A stretch of 64,000 nt of DNA from Anaerolinea sp. (GTDB taxonomy: Bacteria > Chloroflexota > Anaerolineae > Anaerolineales > Anaerolineaceae): positions 1-64,000 of the forward strand of contig JARKPU010000050.1 in NCBI GenBank assembly GCA_029975055.1. The letters run 5' to 3'. Both the position numbers and the translations under genes were made by a program. A model generated the notes under the pieces. The model was not told the origin of the DNA and ran no database searches. It saw only the letters and a list, made by a program, of their open reading frames with translations. Shown piece after piece: positions 39,005 to 49,300 of the stretch; within the stretch, counting starts at the first letter, position 1; each line of letters starts with the position of its first letter.

Positions 39005-39628
39005 ATGACCGTACACATATCCAACCACCCCCTGGTCCAGCATAAAGTCGGCATTCTCCGGTGTGTAGACACCGAGCCCAAAAAGTTCCGCCAGCTAATT
39101 CGAGAGCTGGCGGCCCTTTTAACCTATGAGGCCACCACCGACCTGCTGACTGCCCCCGTGGAGGTGCAAACCCCGCTGGCAGTGGCGCACGCCCACGAAC
39201 TCAAAGAGAAGATCGGGCTGGTGCCGATCCTGCGAGCCGGGCTGGGCATGGTCGAGGGCGTGTGGGAGCTGATGCCGTCTTCCGAGGTCTGGCACATCGG
39301 CGTTTACCGCGATGAGAAGACGCTCAAGCCCGTGCAGTACTACAACAAGCTGCCGGTGGACCCGACCGTGCAGGTCTGTCTCATCCTCGACCCGATGCTG
39401 GCGACCGGCGGCTCGGCGGTGGCGACCACGGAGATCCTCAAGAACTGGGGCGTCAAGAAGATCAAGTTCGTCGGGTTGATCGGCGCGCCTGAGGGGATCG
39501 CGCTGATGGAGCGCACTCACCCCGACGTGCCCATTTACCTGGCGCAGGTGGACGACTGCCTGAACGACAAGGGCTACATCGTCCCCGGCCTGGGAGATGC
39601 CGGCGACCGCCAGTTCGGCACAGGCTAG
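39005..39628 (+). CDS. upp: Uracil phosphoribosyltransferase
   Basis: 207 aa. It salvages uracil to UMP with PRPP. The PRPP-binding loop is [18 protein letters not shown] and the C-terminal uracil-binding region is [16 protein letters not shown], both typical. The N-terminus [17 protein letters not shown] is conserved. GGGAGG precedes the ATG. Its position with its own promoter and terminator suggests independent control; no pyrR is present. Confidence 0.97.
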   Translation: MTVHISNHPLVQHKVGILRCVDTEPKKFRQLIRELAALLTYEATTDLLTAPVEVQTPLAVAHAHELKEKIGLVPILRAGLGMVEGVWELMPSSEVWHIGVYRDEKTLKPVQYYNKLPVDPTVQVCLILDPMLATGGSAVATTEILKNWGVKKIKFVGLIGAPEGIALMERTHPDVPIYLAQVDDCLNDKGYIVPGLGDAGDRQFGTG

Positions 39629-39698
39629 CCTGCCGCGAAGGGTCATTGCCTGCCCCTCTCCGCGGATGATGCAGGGAGGGCGGCTTGCTCGTTGATGG

Positions 39699-39740
39699 AC
39701 GTGTTGTTGCAGCGCATCGCGCCGCAACAACACGTTTTAT
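39699..39740. terminator. Terminator between convergent upp and moaA
   Basis: ACGTGTTGTTGC (39699-39710) pairs perfectly with GCAACAACACGT (39724-39735), an inner GCGC/GCGC pair extends it, and TTTATTT follows on the plus strand. Confidence 0.85.
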
Positions 39741-40727
39741 TTAACCGCCAATCTGGATCATGCAGCGGGTGACCGGGCGGTGGTTCAACACCAGCTCGTG
39801 CTGCTGCGGCTTGAGCCCAACGGCCTGCTGCAGATAGGGCAAAACCGGCTCTCCGCGGCGCAGCGCCTCGCGCAGAGGGATTTCCAGGTCGCTCAACAGG
39901 CAGGGGCGCAGGCTGCCGTCGGCCGTCAGGCGCAGGCGGTTGCACTCACCGCAGAAATGTTCGCTGACCGGCGAGATGAAGCCAACCCGGCCCGGCCCGC
40001 CGGGGATGCGGTATTCGCGGGCCGGGCCGGAGCCGCTCTTATCGTTGAGCGGTTCCAGGTTCAGGCCGGCCAGGCGCGCTTTCACCTCGTTGATCGGGAT
40101 GAATGCGTCGAATGAGTTGGGGAAGCCCTCTCCCCAGGCGGCCTCGTTTTTCACCGGCATGATCTCGATGAAACGCACCTGCCAGGGGTGTTCCACGGCC
40201 AGGCGGGCCAGGTCGAGGAACTCATCGTCGTTCACCCCGCGCATCGCCACGGCGTTGATTTTGAGCGGAGCCAGCCCGGCGCGTTCTGCGGCCAGGATGC
40301 CGCGCCAGGCCTGCTCAAAAGAGCCGCCGCGGGTGATTCTGGCGAAGCGTTCGGGCTGCAGGGTATCGAGGCTGATGTTCACGCGCTTCAGGCCGGCTTC
40401 GGCCAGCGCGGCGGCGTGGCGCTCGAGCAGAAGGGCGTTGGTCGTCAGGCTGATGTCTTCGATGCCGGGAATGACCGAAAGCATGCCCACCAGGGCGGGC
40501 AGGTTGGGGCGGGCCAGAGGCTCCCCGCCCGTCAGGCGCACCTCGCGCACGCCGTTCTCGGCGGCGGCGCGCACCACCTCGGCGATCTCCTCGAAGCGCA
40601 AGATTTCATCATGCGGCCTGAGCTGGATGCCCTCCGGCGGCATGCAGTAAACGCAGCGCAAATTGCAGCGGTCGGTTACAGAGATGCGCAGGTAGGTGAT
40701 CTGGCGGCCCCAGCTATCGATCAACAA
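39741..40727 (-). CDS. moaA: GTP 3',8-cyclase MoaA
   Basis: 328 aa. Radical-SAM enzyme that starts molybdopterin synthesis from GTP. The N-terminal cluster is CNLRCVYC; the C-terminal second cluster is CGECNRLRLTADGSLRPCL. LTGGEPLARPNLPALV is the SAM-binding Gly-Glu motif. The GTP-activating Gly-Gly tail is present (IQIGG). The start is an unusual TTG at 40727, backed by AGGAG nine bases upstream. No other moa or mob gene is in the window. Confidence 0.96.
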   Translation of the reverse strand: MLIDSWGRQITYLRISVTDRCNLRCVYCMPPEGIQLRPHDEILRFEEIAEVVRAAAENGVREVRLTGGEPLARPNLPALVGMLSVIPGIEDISLTTNALLLERHAAALAEAGLKRVNISLDTLQPERFARITRGGSFEQAWRGILAAERAGLAPLKINAVAMRGVNDDEFLDLARLAVEHPWQVRFIEIMPVKNEAAWGEGFPNSFDAFIPINEVKARLAGLNLEPLNDKSGSGPAREYRIPGGPGRVGFISPVSEHFCGECNRLRLTADGSLRPCLLSDLEIPLREALRRGEPVLPYLQQAVGLKPQQHELVLNHRPVTRCMIQIGG

Positions 40728-40788
40728 GTGTTTTTACTCCTGAGGGGCGATTCTATCACGCTTTTGCCAGGGTTGTCAGACAGCTGTT

Positions 40789-41556
40789 TCAACGCACATG
40801 CAGGCCCGTTGCTTTACTCGCCAGGGCGCGCAGCAGGCGGAAAGGCAGCCACAGCGCCAGGTGAATACCCAGGCTGATGCCAAAAACGGCGGCCAGCACG
40901 CGCAGCGCGCGGTTCACCCACGGGGCAAGGTGCTCCAGCATCCAGGGGCCGGCCCCGCCCAGCAGCGCCAGGCCGAGCATCAGCGCCAGCACGAGCACCA
41001 CCGGCAGCCAGGCGCGCCTGTCGGATGCAGAAGGGAGCATGGTACTGCTGATGGTGAAGGCCAGGTAAAACCACAGCCAGAAATCCGGCTGGGCGGGGAG
41101 GCCTCTCAGCACGCCCAGCACGGCGGGCCAGTCCTGCGCGCTGAAGAACCCCGCCAGCGGCAGCAGGCCGAGGCGCAGAAGCCCCAGGTAGGCGATTGCG
41201 ACCCCGCCGGTGAGCAGCGGGGCGGCGCCGATCAACGCGTCGCGCAGGGGGTCGGCGGCGGCTGTTTCCACAAAGCCGAGTTGCAGCTTGCCGCCGGGGA
41301 GCACCTGCGGGATGAGCGAGAAGCGCCCGGTGCGCACGCCCAGCAGGCGGGCCATGAGGAAGTGGCTGCCCTCGTGCAGCAACACGCCGGGGAAAAAGAG
41401 CAGCGAGAACAGCCCAAAGGCCACCTCGGGGCGGCGGGTGAGTAAAAGGAAGAAAGCCTGGATTTCAAAGTGCAGCCGGCGCTGCATGAAGAGCAGCGGC
41501 GCAGTCAGCAGCACCAGCCAGGCCAGGCCGTCCCAATTTTGGATGATCGCTCCCAC
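40789..41556 (-). CDS. HExxH membrane protein (M50-like metalloprotease candidate)
   Basis: 255 aa with about six transmembrane helices. The second helix contains LLHEGSHFLMARLLG, an HExxH zinc motif in the membrane, as in site-2-protease (M50) and DUF3267-like proteins. The second metal-binding motif of M50 (usually NxxPxxxLDG) is not apparent, so protease activity is uncertain. GTG start at 41556; TATAAT lies 23 bp upstream on the minus strand. The gene ends shortly before moaA's promoter region. Confidence 0.7.
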   Translation of the reverse strand: MGAIIQNWDGLAWLVLLTAPLLFMQRRLHFEIQAFFLLLTRRPEVAFGLFSLLFFPGVLLHEGSHFLMARLLGVRTGRFSLIPQVLPGGKLQLGFVETAAADPLRDALIGAAPLLTGGVAIAYLGLLRLGLLPLAGFFSAQDWPAVLGVLRGLPAQPDFWLWFYLAFTISSTMLPSASDRRAWLPVVLVLALMLGLALLGGAGPWMLEHLAPWVNRALRVLAAVFGISLGIHLALWLPFRLLRALASKATGLHVR

Positions 41557-41638
41557 GGTTCGGTGCCTCTGGGATTGAATTATACGTGAAGAGCCTCCGC
41601 CGGGGGCGGCTCAGAGCGCGCCGAAGCGTCTTTCTTCG

Positions 41639-43321
41639 TTAACGATCCAGCGCCAGGATGCTCAACGCGCAGACGAGCATCAGCAGGGTGGCCATGGCCA
41701 TGGCCTGCCCGTAATTGAGCGCGCCCGGCTGCGAAAAGAAGCGGAAAATGGCCACCGGCAGGGTGGGGAATTCGGGGCGGGCCAGCAGCGAGGTGGCGCC
41801 GAACTCGCCCAGCGAGATGGTGAAGGCGAACACCGCACCCGTGAGCGCGGCGCGCGAGAGGATGGGCACATCCACCAACAGCCAGGCGCGGGCAGGCGAA
41901 GCCCCCAGCACTTCGGCGGCCTGGCGCAGCGATGGCGGGACGGCTGCGATGGCCGGCTGGAGGGTGCGCACCACAAACGGCAGCGCCACCAGGCTGTGGG
42001 CGATTGGAATGAGCAGTGGGAAGGAGCGCACATCCAGCGGCGGCCGGTTGAACGTGATGACATACCCCAAACCGAGCGTGACAGCCGACGCGCCCAGCGG
42101 GAGCATGAGCAGCGCATCCAGCCAGCGGCGGGCAGGGCCGGACCGGTTGAGCGCATAAGCGGCCGGAACCCCCAGGCCGAGCGAGATGCCCACCGTGGCG
42201 AGGGCATAGAGCAGCGAGTTGAGCGCCGCGGTGGCCGGGGGGACGTAGAAGATCGAGCCGCGCCGGTTGACGAACAGCTCGCGGTAGTAATCGAGCGTGA
42301 GGCCGGTTTGCACGGCTCCGCGCTGCCCGCGCTCGGCTTCAAGCCGGGTGACGGAGCGCACCGCCAGCGCCGCCAGCGGTGAAAGGGTGAAGAGCGCCAG
42401 CCCGGCCACCAGCGCCCCCAGCGCCAATCGCTGGCCCCAGCCGCGCGGGTTGCGCAGCCCCTCGCCTTTGACGCGCGGCGCGAGCGGGATGCCCTGCCCC
42501 GGTTCGAGCCGCCGCGCGAGGGCCGTGAGCAGCAGGGTGAAGCCGAGCTGCACGGCCGAAAGCAGCCCCGCCAGGGGCAGGTTGAGCAGCTGCAAGGCCT
42601 GGATGTAAATTTCAACCTCCAGGGTAACGAAGCGCGGCCCGCCCAGCAGGAGGATGACGCCGAAGCTGGTGAAATTAAAGAGGAAGACCAGCAGCGCCGC
42701 GCCGAGGATGGCCGGGCGCAGGAGCGGCAGGGTCACCTCCCAAAATGCGCGCAGCCCGCCGGCCCCCAGGGTGCGCGCGGCCTGCTCGAGGCGCAGGTCG
42801 AGCCGTTCCCAGGCCCCGCCGACCACGCGCAGCACCACGCTGACGTTGTAGAAGACGTGCGCCGTGAGGATGGCCCCCAGGGTGTTCATGAAGTGGATGG
42901 GCGGCTGGTCGAGCCCGGCCAGGCCCATCAACGCCAGGTTGAGCAGCCCGCGCGGCCCGAGCAGGGCGTTGAAGCCCGCGGCGACCACCACGGTGGGCAG
43001 GATGAACGGCAGGGTAGAAAGCACGCGCAGCAGCCTGCGCCCCGCAAAGCTGAACCGCCCAAACAGATACGCCGCCGGCAGCCCGGCCAGGAGCGTGAGC
43101 AAGGTGGAAAGAGCGGCCTGGAAAAGCGTGAAGCCGAGCGGGTACATCACCTGGCCCGGCAGCCCGGCGGAAAGCGCTCCCTGCTCCCCGGCTGCCTGCC
43201 ACGCCAGTGCGAGGATGCGCGCAAGCGGCGTAAGGAAGAACAACAGCAGGAAGGCTAAAGGAAGCAGCCAGAGCAGGCTGCCCCAGGCGAGCGCGCTGCG
43301 GGGCCGGGCGGTGAGGCTCAA
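41639..43321 (-). CDS. Thiamine-type ABC transporter permease (ThiP-like)
   Basis: 560 aa, a fused two-half permease with about twelve transmembrane helices. Each half has its own EAA loop: LEQAARTLGAGGLRAFWEV and LRQAAEVLGASPARAWLLV. This double layout is shared by ThiP and ferric-iron FbpB permeases; the riboswitch upstream favours thiamine. I place the start at a TTG that overlaps the thiB-like TGA (TTGA); an ATG 33 bp further upstream (43354) is an alternative. The matching ATPase gene (thiQ) is not here. Confidence 0.85.
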   Translation of the reverse strand: MSLTARPRSALAWGSLLWLLPLAFLLLFFLTPLARILALAWQAAGEQGALSAGLPGQVMYPLGFTLFQAALSTLLTLLAGLPAAYLFGRFSFAGRRLLRVLSTLPFILPTVVVAAGFNALLGPRGLLNLALMGLAGLDQPPIHFMNTLGAILTAHVFYNVSVVLRVVGGAWERLDLRLEQAARTLGAGGLRAFWEVTLPLLRPAILGAALLVFLFNFTSFGVILLLGGPRFVTLEVEIYIQALQLLNLPLAGLLSAVQLGFTLLLTALARRLEPGQGIPLAPRVKGEGLRNPRGWGQRLALGALVAGLALFTLSPLAALAVRSVTRLEAERGQRGAVQTGLTLDYYRELFVNRRGSIFYVPPATAALNSLLYALATVGISLGLGVPAAYALNRSGPARRWLDALLMLPLGASAVTLGLGYVITFNRPPLDVRSFPLLIPIAHSLVALPFVVRTLQPAIAAVPPSLRQAAEVLGASPARAWLLVDVPILSRAALTGAVFAFTISLGEFGATSLLARPEFPTLPVAIFRFFSQPGALNYGQAMAMATLLMLVCALSILALDR

Positions 43322-44421
43322 CGCAGCACGGCTTCCGTCCAGGCCTGGATCCACGCTTCGCGGTTGGCGGCCACCTCGTCGGGCGGCAGCGAGGCCGGCT
43401 GCTCGGCGACGGCGGCGTATTGGGTGAAGGCATCCGGCAGGGCGGCCTGCTCATTCACCGGGTAAACGAACATCTGCAAGGGCACGTCTTCCTGGAAGGG
43501 AACGGACAGCATGAAATCGACGAACTTCTCCGCCAGGGCGCGTTTAGCCGTGCCTTTGAGGATGCCGACAAACTCCACCTGCCTGAAGCAGGTGCCGGGG
43601 GCGGTGATGGAAGCGGTGGGGGCGTCGGCAGGGGGCGTCTCGGCGTAGATCACCTCGGCGGCGGGGCTGGAAGCGTAAGAGACGACCATCGGCTGCGGGC
43701 CTTTGCCCGATGAACCGCTGAAGTTGGTGTAGTAGGCGGTTTCCCAATCGTTCACCACGGCCACCTGGTTGGACACCAGGCTGTTCCAGTACTCCAGGTA
43801 CTTCTGCGGGCCAAAGTGGGCGATCGTCGCCAGCAGGAAGGCCAGCCCGGGCGAAGAGGTGGCGGGGTTTTCCACCGCAAGCAAGCCTTTGTATTCCGGT
43901 TTGGCCAGGTCTTCCAGCGACTGCGGCACAGGCAGGTTCTTCCCGGCGAAATAGGCTTTATCGTAATTGATGCACACGTCGCCATAATCCACCGGCAGGG
44001 CGCGGTTGGAAGGATCGAGCTTGAAGGCTGCGGGGATGTCGGCCAGCCCTGGCGGAGCATAAGGCTCAAAGATGTCTTCCTTCAAGGCGCGCGAGAGGAA
44101 GGTGTTATCCACGCCGTAGAAGACATCGGCCTGCGGGGACGATTTGGTGAGGATGGCACGGTTGAGGGCGGCCCCCGTGTCTCCGCTCTTGATGAAGGTG
44201 AGTTTGGCGTTGTTTGCCTGCTCGAAGGAGCGCACCAGGTCTTCGCTGACGGCGAAGGAATCGTGCGTCATCACGGCCAGTTCCACCGGCCCACTGGGGG
44301 TGGCGGCGGGGGTGGGCGTGGCGGCCGGGGCGCAGGCGGCCAGCAGGATGCACGCTGCAGCCGCAAGGCGAACCCCCCGGCGGGTAAGATGCAGAAGAAT
44401 GGAGCTAAAGTGTTTCATCAT
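43318..44421 (-). CDS. Thiamine-type ABC transporter substrate-binding lipoprotein (ThiB-like)
   Basis: 367 aa. The N-terminus has a signal peptide ending in the lipobox LLAAC (Cys30), so the mature protein is a lipoprotein tethered to the membrane; a short Thr/Pro linker follows. The body is a type II binding protein: VMTHDSFAVSEDLVRSFE, ADVFYGVDNTFLSRAL, VDYGDVCINYDKAYF and NPATSSPGLAFLLA are all typical of ThiB. Its 5' end overlaps the upstream kinase gene by 17 bp. Confidence 0.88.
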   Translation of the reverse strand: MMKHFSSILLHLTRRGVRLAAAACILLAACAPAATPTPAATPSGPVELAVMTHDSFAVSEDLVRSFEQANNAKLTFIKSGDTGAALNRAILTKSSPQADVFYGVDNTFLSRALKEDIFEPYAPPGLADIPAAFKLDPSNRALPVDYGDVCINYDKAYFAGKNLPVPQSLEDLAKPEYKGLLAVENPATSSPGLAFLLATIAHFGPQKYLEYWNSLVSNQVAVVNDWETAYYTNFSGSSGKGPQPMVVSYASSPAAEVIYAETPPADAPTASITAPGTCFRQVEFVGILKGTAKRALAEKFVDFMLSVPFQEDVPLQMFVYPVNEQAALPDAFTQYAAVAEQPASLPPDEVAANREAWIQAWTEAVLR

Positions 44422-45073
44422 TTGAACCTCCCTTTCGGGTGTGGATACAGATCAATCGGCCCTGTTCCAGCCGGATTTCCGCTATGGGCGCTTCCAGCTC
44501 GTTGCTGATGCCACGCGAGCGTTCGGGGTAGAGCGTTTCGGCGCGCAGCGGGTAGCGCAGCCCCCGGGTGCGGATGCCCCCGGCCGGGCTGCCCAGCGGC
44601 AGCAACGAGACGACCTCGCCGGGGCGGCCTTCGACGAAGGCGTTCGATTCGATCAGAAAGGCTTCTTCCAGGCCGTCATCCAGGCGCGCGTCGATGCCCT
44701 TCAGCTCGGGCAGCGCCAGCAGGAAGAGGTTGGCAAGCGCCTGGTCGAAGCGCCCGCCGAATGCTCCAAGAATGCGCAGATGCGTATAGCCTTCGCGGCA
44801 GGCGTGGAGGATCGCCAGTTCGAGGTCGGTTTCGTCTTTCTCGCGGGGAAATTGCAGGATTCTGGCGCCTGCGCCGCGCAGGTGCTCGATCTCGGCGGGC
44901 GAGAGCGAATCGAGGTCGCCGATCACCACGTGCGGGGTGAGGCCGAGGGCTGCCAGGTGGCGGGCGCCGCCGTCGGCGGCAATGAGCGCATCACCCGGCT
45001 GCACAAGGCGCTTTGCCGCCGCGTAGCTGGGGATGAGGCCGTTGGCGAAGATCAAGGCGCGCCGTTCAGGCAT
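44405..45073 (-). CDS. thiN: Thiamine pyrophosphokinase
   Basis: 222 aa. It converts thiamine to thiamine diphosphate with ATP. Motifs: ADGGARHLAALGLTPHVVIG, GDLDSLS, the DETDLELAI motif and FGGRFDQALANL. All are typical of the bacterial ThiN family. Its ATG is five bases after the T-run of a terminator, and the only ribosome site (GGAGG) is inside that terminator's stem. It is the first gene of the riboswitch operon. Confidence 0.93.
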   Translation of the reverse strand: MPERRALIFANGLIPSYAAAKRLVQPGDALIAADGGARHLAALGLTPHVVIGDLDSLSPAEIEHLRGAGARILQFPREKDETDLELAILHACREGYTHLRILGAFGGRFDQALANLFLLALPELKGIDARLDDGLEEAFLIESNAFVEGRPGEVVSLLPLGSPAGGIRTRGLRYPLRAETLYPERSRGISNELEAPIAEIRLEQGRLICIHTRKGGSNDETL

Positions 45074-45077
45074 AACG

Positions 45078-45100
45078 AAAAACCTCCGCCGGGGGAGGTT
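45078..45100 (-). terminator. Riboswitch-controlled terminator overlapping the ribosome binding site
   Basis: On the minus strand AACCTCC and GGAGGTT pair around a short loop, followed by a T-run. The right arm is also the thiN Shine-Dalgarno (nine bases before ATG), so folding would block both elongation and translation. Confidence 0.8.
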
Positions 45101-45125
45101 GGTTGTTCTGGCGCCCGTGCGCCTG

Positions 45126-45210
45126 CTCCCTCCGCCGGCATTACCCGGATCAGGTTCTGCGGGTCGAGGACGATAGTCCTCCTCTCAGCCCGGTTTACCC
45201 GGGCTCCCCG
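45126..45210 (-). promoter_or_regulatory. TPP riboswitch (THI element)
   Basis: Read on the minus strand: P1/P2 GGGGAGCCCGGG, the conserved CTGAGAGG core at about 45183-45190, a variable P3 arm (GAGGAC/GTCCTC), GACCC, then GAACCTGATCCGGGTAAT-type core and GCCGGCGGAGGGA closing the fold. These are the hallmark THI-box elements. It controls the thiN-thiB-thiP transcript. Confidence 0.95.
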
Positions 45211-45229
45211 TTTGAATGTGTCTCTTGCC

Positions 45230-45258
45230 AGTATATGGGAAAGGCGCGGGTTTGTCAA
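45230..45258 (-). promoter_or_regulatory. Consensus promoter of the thiamine operon
   Basis: On the minus strand TTGACA (45253-45258), 17 bp, TATACT (45230-45235). It starts the riboswitch transcript about 12-15 bp later. Confidence 0.88.
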
Positions 45259-45395
45259 CGGCGCGTTTACAATCTACTAACAAATCCGCCGGCAAGCCGC
45301 CGCAAGGCGTTTGGGCCGGATAAATTGATATACAATCTAAATTGGCGCCAGTTCATTGATTGTCATTTTCTTGAGCTCATTCACCGGAGGCAAGC

Positions 45396-46292
45396 ATGGG
45401 TAAAGCCCGCCTTTTGATCGTTGAAGACGATGTTGATATCTCGAACATGCTCAAAATCTACTTCTCCAGCCAGGGCTACGATGTCGAAACGGCCCTGCGC
45501 GGCGGCGATGCACTGGAAAAAACCCGCCAGAGCATGCCTCACCTGATCGTGCTGGATATCATGCTGCCGGATATCAACGGTTACGAGGTCTGCCGGCAGT
45601 TGCGCACCACCATGCGCACCAGTCACATTCCGGTGATCTTCCTGACCCAAAAAGACGAGCGCAGCGACCGCCTGCAGGGGCTGGAACTGGGGGCCGATGA
45701 TTACATCACCAAGCCGTTCGATATTGACGAACTCAAGCTGCGCGTGCAGAACGCGATTGCCCGCTCGGAGCGCGAGAGCCTGACCGACCCGCAGACCGGC
45801 CTGCCCGCCGGGCGGATGATCGAAGACCAGCTGCGGCACGCCATCCGGCAGGCCGGCGGGTGGGCTTTTTTGGATGTGCGCATCAATTATTTCGAGGCTT
45901 TCAAAAATGTGTACGGGTTCATCGCCGGGGGCGACGTGCTGCGCTTCACCGCCATGCTGGCCGGTGAAGTGGTGGATGAAGTGGGCACGCCGAACGACTT
46001 CATCGGGCATGCCGGCAGCGACAACTTCGTCATCCTGACATCCGATGAGCGGGCCGAGGCGATCAAACAGCGCCTGAAGGAGCGCTTCAAAGAGGAAGTG
46101 GCGACCCATTACAACTTTATGGACCGCCAGCAAGGGTATATCCTGGCACCGGACGAAAGTGGGAAGATCGAGCCGACCCCGATGATGACCCTGGCGGTGG
46201 GTGTGGTCTCACCGGCTTCGCATTACTTCGCCGATATTCGCGAGATCACCGAACTGGCCGCCGAGGAGCGCCGCCAGGATTCGCTCAAATAG
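45396..46292 (+). CDS. Response regulator with degenerate GGDEF output domain
   Basis: 298 aa. A receiver domain (1-120) with acidic pair EDD, phosphoacceptor Asp in LIVLDIMLPD (about residue 54), Thr in FLTQKD and Lys in YITKPFD. A short linker (RSERESLTDPQTGLPAG) leads to a GGDEF-like fold in which GGDEF is replaced by GSDNF, and the catalytic acids are lost. So it is probably a binding or dimerising domain, not a cyclase. CCGGAGG precedes the ATG. The giant kinase starts 22 bp downstream. Confidence 0.88.
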   Translation: MGKARLLIVEDDVDISNMLKIYFSSQGYDVETALRGGDALEKTRQSMPHLIVLDIMLPDINGYEVCRQLRTTMRTSHIPVIFLTQKDERSDRLQGLELGADDYITKPFDIDELKLRVQNAIARSERESLTDPQTGLPAGRMIEDQLRHAIRQAGGWAFLDVRINYFEAFKNVYGFIAGGDVLRFTAMLAGEVVDEVGTPNDFIGHAGSDNFVILTSDERAEAIKQRLKERFKEEVATHYNFMDRQQGYILAPDESGKIEPTPMMTLAVGVVSPASHYFADIREITELAAEERRQDSLK

Positions 46293-46313
46293 GCAAGCAC
46301 GGGCTGATCAAAC

Positions 46314-49300
46314 GTGGACGTTTTGAGCTGGGGGCTGGTTCTTGTTCTGACTGGGCTGTTCTTCTTCCTGGCGGCCCGGCTGCTGGTGCGCGCCGCCCCG
46401 GCAATGCGCCCGGCCGAGAACCTCGAACTGCTCGCTGCGGATGCGCCGCCGGATGAATTGGAAGACGCCGTTTTGGTGATCGAAGCCGGGGGCAGGGTGC
46501 GCTCGCTCAACGCGCGGGCGCGCCAGGTTTTTCACCTCACCGAGCAAGACCAGGCCGATTTGGAGCAGATGGCGCGCCGCGCCCGCCCGGCAGATGCCCT
46601 GCTCAACCTGTGCGCAGCCGAGGGGCAGGCGCACTTCACCCTCGACGGGCGCTTCGTGGAGGGCACATCCTACCGCCTGAACTTTGCTCAAGGGCCGGTG
46701 GTGCTCGTTTCACTGCGTTTCCCCGAGCTGGCCGCCGGTTTGGCCGGGCAGAGCGACAGCACCAGCGCCCAAACCCTCCAGACCTTCACCGAATTGACCC
46801 AGGCGATTGCCTCCAGCCTGGATGTGGAGCAAACGGTGCGCGCCGTTCTGGAGAACGTCGAGAAGCTGGTGCCCGCCGATTTTCTCGAGATCACACTGTG
46901 GGATGGAGAGACCCAGGAGCTTGTCCCTTATCATTACATTTGGGTCACGAACAGCGAGCGCCGCTTGGAGCGGCAGGACCGCCGTTATTCCTCCTCCGAC
47001 GGCTACAGCGGCTATCTGTGCCGCGAGCGCACCTCGCTGTTGATCGGCGATGTTGACCGGCGCTTCGATGTGCGTCCGGTGGAGGGGCGCACGCCCGGCC
47101 TGCGGGCTTACCTGGGCGTTCCGCTGCTGGTGGGCAGCGACCTGGTGGGCACGCTCGAGCTTGGCTCGCGCACCCCGGAGGCCTTCCACGAGGAGGACCT
47201 GGCCCTGGTGCGCCTGCTCTCGGGGCAGGCGGCCATTGCCCTGCACAACGCCCTGGCCTATCGCCAGGAAAAGCAGCGCAGCGCCGAATTGAGCGGCCTT
47301 TCGCAGATGGCGCAGGCCTTCAGCGCGGTGCGCGACCCGAAGACGCTCTTCGCCCGCCTGGTTGATTCCATCGCGCCCATCGTTCGCGCGCAAATCCTGG
47401 GCTTTTTGATCTACAACGAGAACCAGCGTGCGCTCGAAGCGCAAATTCCCTATCAAGGGCTGCCCGACCAGATTGTGGAGCTGTACCGCACCGCCGTGCC
47501 CCCCGGCAGCCAGGTGGAGCAGATCCTGCTGGACCAGGATGTTTTGATCACCGAAGATGCTTCCAGCGACCCGCAGTGGGAATTGCTGGGGCTTTCATTC
47601 GTGGCCCAGGCGGCCAGCCTGCGCGAGACGGTGCTGGTGCCGCTCAACTCGGGCGGGCGCATGCTGGGCTATTTACAGGTGTCGAACCGCCTCGAGGGCG
47701 GCTCGTTCACCCAGTCGGATTTGCACCTGCTCACGATCATCGCCAACCAGACGGCCTCGATCATCGAAAACGCAGCCCTGGTGCAGCAATCGAGGGCCAG
47801 GGCGCAGCGCGCCGAATCATTGCGCCGGATCGCCAGCCTCGCCAGTTCGGCGGCCAACCTCGATGAGATCCTGCAATTTTCGGTGCAGGAACTGGCGCGC
47901 CTGCTGCGGGCCGATGTGGGGGCGGTCTTTCTGCTGGATAAGGCGCGCACTTTCCTGCAATTACACCAGGGCTCGCAGTACGGCGCGAACGCCGGATTGG
48001 ATGAATCGCTCCAGCGCCTGCTGGTGGATGATCCGCAGTTCCCCTTCACCGTGAGCGACTCACAGCGCACCCTGCGCACCGGCATGAACGCTGCCGACCA
48101 GGCGGTGATTCCATTCTACCGCGCCATCTTGAACGCCTGGACGGCCCAGAGCGCGATCATCGTGCCGCTGGTGGTGCGCAGCGAAGGGATTGGGGAAATC
48201 TGGTTTGGCAGCCGGACGGCGGACTTCTTTGATATGAGCGACGTGCAGCTGGTGGCCACAGCCGCCGGGCAGCTGGCCGGCGCCGCCGAGCAGATGTTCC
48301 TGCGTTCGCAAACCGACGAGGGCTTGCGAAAGCAGGTGGAACAACTCACCCTGGTCACCCGCGCCAGCCGCGACCTGAGCAACACACTTGACCCCGCCGC
48401 GATGCTCAAACTGGTGCACGCCGAAGCCCTGCGCATCAGCGGGGCGGCTTGCGGGGCGGTGTTGCTGCTTGCCGCCAACACCCCCGAGGATGCCCCCCGG
48501 GTGGTGCGCCAGGCCTTCGGCGATGAAAGCGCCGGCCTGAGCGGTGTGCTCGAACAGCGCGTGCTTGCCCGCAGCCTGCCGGTGACCATCGCCGATTTTG
48601 AAGCCGACGGGCTGCCGGCCCCGCATCAAGACGTGCGTTCGGGGCTGGCTTCGCCGATTTTCCACCGCCAGCGCCTGGCGGGTATGATCATCTTGCACAG
48701 CCCCAGGGCGGGGTTCTTCGACCAGGCCACTCTGGAGGCGGTGCAAACCCTTTCGATCCAGGCAGGGGTGGCCCTGGGGAATGCTTTGCAGCATGAAGAA
48801 CAGGTCAGGCGCAGCGCGCTCCTCAAGCGCGAGATGGACACCCTCACCGAACTGCTGCGCGTATCGCAGATGCTGAGGCCCTCTCTACCGCTCGATCAAT
48901 CGCTGGTGGCGATCGGCGGCGCGCTCAAGCAAGCCACGCCCTTCCAGGTGAATGTGATCAGCGTGTTCGAGGCCGAAGGCCGCTGCCTGCGCAGGGTGGT
49001 GTCTACTGGGCTTTCGCGCGATCAATGGGCCGACCTGCAGGAGCACACGCTGCCCTGGACTTCCGTCTCCACGCTGCTCCAGCCGGAGTTCCGCACCGGC
49101 GGGGTGTACTACATTCCGGCCGATAAGACCCCGGTGATCCCGCCGGATGTGCATACGATCGATGTCGCCCAGGATGTTGACCATACGATCTCAGACCCCT
49201 GGGACCCGGAAGATTTTCTGATCGTCCCGCTGTTCGACTCGCAGGGCGAGCCGTTGGGGTTGATCAGCCTGGATGCGCCGGCCGATGGCCGCCGCCCCGA

